From contig CAJOMJ010000007.1 of NCBI GenBank assembly GCA_905235505.1, positions 1 to 64,000 of the forward strand: DNA of 64,000 bases, given 5' to 3'. This DNA comes from Paludibacteraceae bacterium. Its GTDB lineage: Bacteria; Bacteroidota; Bacteroidia; Bacteroidales; Paludibacteraceae. How positions within the stretch are numbered: position 1 is the stretch's first letter; each line of letters opens with the position of its first letter. The notes under the pieces are model-generated. The model saw only the letters and a program-made list of their open reading frames with translations. It had not been told where the DNA came from and searched no databases. The position numbers and the translations under genes are program-made. Positions 60,687 through 64,000 of the stretch are shown here, one piece after another.

Positions 60687-63600
60687 ATGCGTAGAATTTA
60701 TACTACACTGCTCGCTTGCGTTCTATGTTGTTCTGCTATGTTTGCACAGACATCGCTCAAAGGAGTTGTCTTGTCTGACGAAAACAACTCTCCTGTCCCC
60801 GGAGCCAAGGTGACGCTTGCTAATCAAAACATCTCCACCACCACCAACCTCCGTGGTGAGTTTACCCTTATCTATCTTGAGGCTATAGACGAGGAAGTAC
60901 TGATAGAAGCAAACGGATTCTTCACTGCTGTCCGTCTTGTTCAACTCCATGAGGATCAAACCAATGACATCGGAGACATCCTCATGCAAGTTGATATACA
61001 GAAAGATTTGGAAGACGAAGTAATCCTGCAACTCTCCGACCTCGAACTCAACGATGACGAAGGACGCTCACAGTCAGTCTCCTCAGGCAGCAATGCCTCC
61101 AACGATGTCTTCAATTCCTCTACAGGCTTTGCTTGGTCGTCTGTTCGGTATCGTCAGCGCGGCTACGACCAGCAATACGAGCAGACGTATATCAACGGCA
61201 TCAACTTCAACACTCAGGAGCGTGGCAACTTCAGTTTCTCTATGCTCGGCGGTCTCAATGACGCAAGCCGCAACAAAGACGAAGTAAACGGCATCGAAGC
61301 TAACGGCTATACCTATGGCAGTCTGGGCAAATCCACTAACATAATGATGGACGCCACACGCTATGCACAAGGCTTCAAAGCAGGTCTGAGTGGCACCAAC
61401 CGCAACTATAAAGGGCGCGCCTTCCTCACCTATGCCTCCGGTCTGCTGCAGAACGGCTGGGCTTTTGTAGGGTCGGTAGCTTGGAGATATTCGCCTTACA
61501 TCGACCATAAAGGTATAATAGGTGAAGGTATCAAATACAACTCTATCGGCTACTTCTTCTCTGCACAAAAGAACTTCAACTCCAATCATTCTCTGAGCAT
61601 AATCACCTTCGGTTCTCCTACTGAACGGGCCCAGAATGCCGCTGTTACACAAGAGGTTTACAACCTCACAGGCTCTATCAACTACAACCCGTACTGGGGC
61701 TACCAAAACGGCAAGGTGCGCAACTCACGCATCGTCAAGGCCTTTGACCCCACTGCCATTGTATCTTACGATTGGAAGATAGACGAAGAACAGTCTTTCA
61801 AAGCAGGTCTCGGCTACCATTATAGCTTCTATAGCAACTCTGCCCTCACCTTCTACAATGCACCCGACCCTCGTCCCGACTACTATCGCAACCTGCCCTC
61901 CTTCCTGTGGGATGGTCAGATAGGAACCGACGGCAAGTTCATCACACAAGACGGTGCAGGTCGTGACCTCGGCAAATTCGATATCTTCGACCCCTATAAC
62001 GACTACGTCGGCAGCAATGGCACCTACTATCACGGACGGTGGATAGGACCCTCCGTTGACAAACAGACATACAACGACCTCGTAAATGCTTGGACTTCGC
62101 GTGATAACAACACCACACAAATCAATTGGGATAATATCTACGCAGCTAACTATGCCTATGATAAAAACGAACAGGACAACCCGCTCCGCTCGTCAAAGTA
62201 TATGCTTGAACGCAGACACAACGATATTCAAGAAGCAATGCTCAATGTGAACTACCAGAATAGCAAATATGACCACCTCAAGATTACTGCCGGACTTGAG
62301 GCTAAAGCATCGCAAGGTCTTCACTACAAGACTATTGACGACTTGCTTGGGGGCACACAGTGGCTCGATGTTGATCCGTTCGCAGAACGCGACATAAAAG
62401 ACCTCGCAGTCAATATCGGTATGACACAAGAGCAGATTCAGAAGGTAAAACAAAACGACATCACCAAAACAGATGCAGAGCGTATCGTCAAGCAAGGAGA
62501 CCGCTTCGGTTACGACTATCAGATAAATATGGTCAATGCCAAAGTATGGGCACAAAACGAATGGAATTTCAACGACTTCGATTTCTACTATGCTCTCCAA
62601 CTGACCTATTCTTCCATGCAACGCAATAGCAATATGATAAATGGTCGTGCTTGGTACCTCGCAACACTTAATACTGACAACCGCTACTACTATCTCGGAA
62701 AGAATGCTGACGCAATACTTTCCGGCACGGCAAGCAGAATGTACGGATACGACCATTTCTTCATTGACCCGTCGTTCAAATTCGGATTTACATATAAAAT
62801 CAATGGTCGCAACCGTATTAAATTCAATGCTTTGGCAGAAACTTCCGCCCCACTCGCAAGAGATGCCTATATCTCTCCCCGCGTGCACGACCGCGTGATT
62901 GAGCAGATGTACACACATGCTCATGCCACCAATCTCAAGGAATACTACGCTGCCTCGCAGAAAGTTGCAGGAGGAGACCTTACTTACGAATTCAACTACC
63001 CCGTCGTACGCGGTCGCGTCACTGCCTTCTTCACCCAGTTCTGGAATGGCACTGAACTCAATGGCTACTACGATGACGAGGCACGCACCTTCGTCAATCA
63101 GTCGCTCTCTGGCATCAACCGCCGCCACATGGGTATAGAAGCCGCCGCTGCATTCAAACTCGGCACCTATTTCACTCTCACTCCGATGTTGGCAGTGTCC
63201 GACTACCGTTATACCTCCAACGCTTATTCCGTCACTTCGGCAGAGAACGGTATGTCACTCGCCGAATCTGTCAAAGGAGATCTCTATGAACTTCGCGACA
63301 GCGTACTTATCAAAGGCCTCCATGTCGCTGCCGGACCTTCAGTCAATGCCTCACTCAAACTATCCTTCTTCCACCCCAAAATGTGGTTCGCTGATATCAC
63401 CGTCTCATACTTCGACTGGAACTGGCTCGACTATGCACCCTCACGCCGTATGAAAGGACTTTATACCGGCGTACGTGCTGACGGTTCGGTGGTAAACGGC
63501 AACTATACCAACGTGCATATTAACCACGAAGAGACAATGTCTGCTATTCAAACCGACGCAGACGGCAATACTGTTTATGACCAATATGGTGTTCCGCAAC

Positions 63601-63932
63601 TCAAATATCCCTTCAACCTGCTCTCCGAACAAGAGTCGCTCGTTGACCCTGCTGTCTGGAACCGCTTCATGATTGATGTATCGGTAGGAAAACTGATATA
63701 TCTGCCGAAACGTCAGTCTCTCTCTATCAACCTTTCCGTAAGTAACATCACCAACAATACCCACATGAAGACAGGCGGCTATCAGCAGGCTCGTCTGCCG
63801 CGTCAGAGTGTGCAAGGTGAAACCGACAATACCAAGAACTCCACCCTTACACCCAACGTGTGGAAATTCCCCTCCAAATACTACTATGCTTACGGAGTTA
63901 ACTTCTTCCTCAATATCACCTACAAATTCTAA
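60687..63932 (+). CDS. TonB-dependent outer-membrane receptor with N-terminal carboxypeptidase-like domain
   Basis: The 1081-residue protein has a signal peptide (MRRIYTTLLACVLCCSAMFAQ) and a CarboxypepD_reg-like domain at about 22-95 ('LKGVVLSDENNSPVPGAKVT'). A plug domain follows from about 120 ('SVRYRQRGYDQQYEQTYING'), then a long beta-barrel rich in Tyr/Asn/Gly and ending in Phe ('FFLNITYKF'). Such receptors import large or scarce ligands using TonB energy. No SusD-like gene is visible in the window, and the next gene starts 29 nt later. The ligand is unknown. Confidence 0.9.
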   Translation: MRRIYTTLLACVLCCSAMFAQTSLKGVVLSDENNSPVPGAKVTLANQNISTTTNLRGEFTLIYLEAIDEEVLIEANGFFTAVRLVQLHEDQTNDIGDILMQVDIQKDLEDEVILQLSDLELNDDEGRSQSVSSGSNASNDVFNSSTGFAWSSVRYRQRGYDQQYEQTYINGINFNTQERGNFSFSMLGGLNDASRNKDEVNGIEANGYTYGSLGKSTNIMMDATRYAQGFKAGLSGTNRNYKGRAFLTYASGLLQNGWAFVGSVAWRYSPYIDHKGIIGEGIKYNSIGYFFSAQKNFNSNHSLSIITFGSPTERAQNAAVTQEVYNLTGSINYNPYWGYQNGKVRNSRIVKAFDPTAIVSYDWKIDEEQSFKAGLGYHYSFYSNSALTFYNAPDPRPDYYRNLPSFLWDGQIGTDGKFITQDGAGRDLGKFDIFDPYNDYVGSNGTYYHGRWIGPSVDKQTYNDLVNAWTSRDNNTTQINWDNIYAANYAYDKNEQDNPLRSSKYMLERRHNDIQEAMLNVNYQNSKYDHLKITAGLEAKASQGLHYKTIDDLLGGTQWLDVDPFAERDIKDLAVNIGMTQEQIQKVKQNDITKTDAERIVKQGDRFGYDYQINMVNAKVWAQNEWNFNDFDFYYALQLTYSSMQRNSNMINGRAWYLATLNTDNRYYYLGKNADAILSGTASRMYGYDHFFIDPSFKFGFTYKINGRNRIKFNALAETSAPLARDAYISPRVHDRVIEQMYTHAHATNLKEYYAASQKVAGGDLTYEFNYPVVRGRVTAFFTQFWNGTELNGYYDDEARTFVNQSLSGINRRHMGIEAAAAFKLGTYFTLTPMLAVSDYRYTSNAYSVTSAENGMSLAESVKGDLYELRDSVLIKGLHVAAGPSVNASLKLSFFHPKMWFADITVSYFDWNWLDYAPSRRMKGLYTGVRADGSVVNGNYTNVHINHEETMSAIQTDADGNTVYDQYGVPQLKYPFNLLSEQESLVDPAVWNRFMIDVSVGKLIYLPKRQSLSINLSVSNITNNTHMKTGGYQQARLPRQSVQGETDNTKNSTLTPNVWKFPSKYYYAYGVNFFLNITYKF

Positions 63933-63961
63933 ATGTTCAACCACATAAAACGATAACTATC

Positions 63962-64000
63962 ATGAAAAAGACTATTATCATATCTTGCGCAGTGCTCCTC
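63962..64000 (+). CDS. Start of an exported protein gene downstream of the TonB receptor (partial)
   Basis: Only the first 13 codons are visible (MKKTIIISCAVLL), the beginning of a signal or lipoprotein signal peptide. It is 29 nt after the TonB-dependent receptor gene and probably co-transcribed with it; a receptor-associated surface lipoprotein would be expected at this place in Bacteroidales. Confidence 0.6.
   Translation, partial: MKKTIIISCAVLL

Noticed and set aside
62193..63128. 311-residue ORF antisense to the TonB receptor gene
   Set aside because: Shadow of a real gene; the composition (Val/Cys/Ile-rich, low charge) is that of a reverse frame.

Overview
The window is chromosomal DNA of a Bacteroidales bacterium (phylum Bacteroidota), family not resolved. 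Three things point there. Most promoters I could find follow the Bacteroidetes pattern TTTG-(19-20 nt)-TAnnTTTG, and Shine-Dalgarno sequences are scarce. Several genes are typical of the group: a MurF-alanine racemase fusion, a DAHP synthase-chorismate mutase fusion, a TonB receptor with an N-terminal carboxypeptidase-like domain, a metallophosphoesterase-PQQ propeller protein, and DUF4468- and DUF6175-like secreted proteins. Base composition looks like mid-40s % GC by eye.

Layout. 1-13.6 kb: a frameshifted TamB-like gene, a reduced murF-alr fusion, dxs, the potassium uptake pair trkA-trkH, an SGNH/MBOAT O-acetylation pair and coaE. 13.6-18.2 kb: a damaged metallo-beta-lactamase-fold gene, a polyprenol-phosphate-type glycosyltransferase, an M23 lipoprotein and a class I fumarase. 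18.2-19.2 kb: a repeat-rich gap ending in tRNA-Lys. 19.5-31.2 kb: an acyl-CoA ligase, a small accessory cluster (broken ORF, GIY-YIG-like protein, DUF4468-like protein), an M23 peptidase, a YgiQ radical SAM protein, a phosphoesterase-propeller protein, dnaX and dnaA. 31.6-39.3 kb: envelope genes (MCE/MlaD-like, amidase, LptD), slyD and der. 39.5-47.7 kb: accessory DNA with a secreted unknown, a secreted trypsin-like protease, a large palindrome, a HEPN/nucleotidyltransferase pair, and a five-gene operon of exported unknown proteins with its own promoter and terminator. 47.9-64 kb: aromatic amino acid synthesis, prfA, ffh, dnaB, a Crp-type regulator followed by a TPR protein, a PagL-like lipid A deacylase, pheS, a second copy of the repeat element next to tRNA-Ala, asnS, a TonB-dependent receptor and the first codons of a partner gene.

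Themes. (1) Envelope biogenesis dominates: TamB, MurF/Alr, O-acetylation, MCE, amidase, LptD, PagL and two M23 enzymes. (2) Small damage is frequent. There is a one-base frameshift in tamB, a missing in-frame start for dxs, a deletion-frameshift in the MBL gene, two apparent in-frame losses in murF, and no ATG for lptD. Some may be sequencing errors, so raw reads matter. (3) A palindromic repeat family is scattered through intergenic DNA. One copy sits inside murF and is translated. A larger composite repeat occurs beside both tRNA genes. (4) The least described coding system is the five-gene exported-protein operon at 43.2-47.7 kb.
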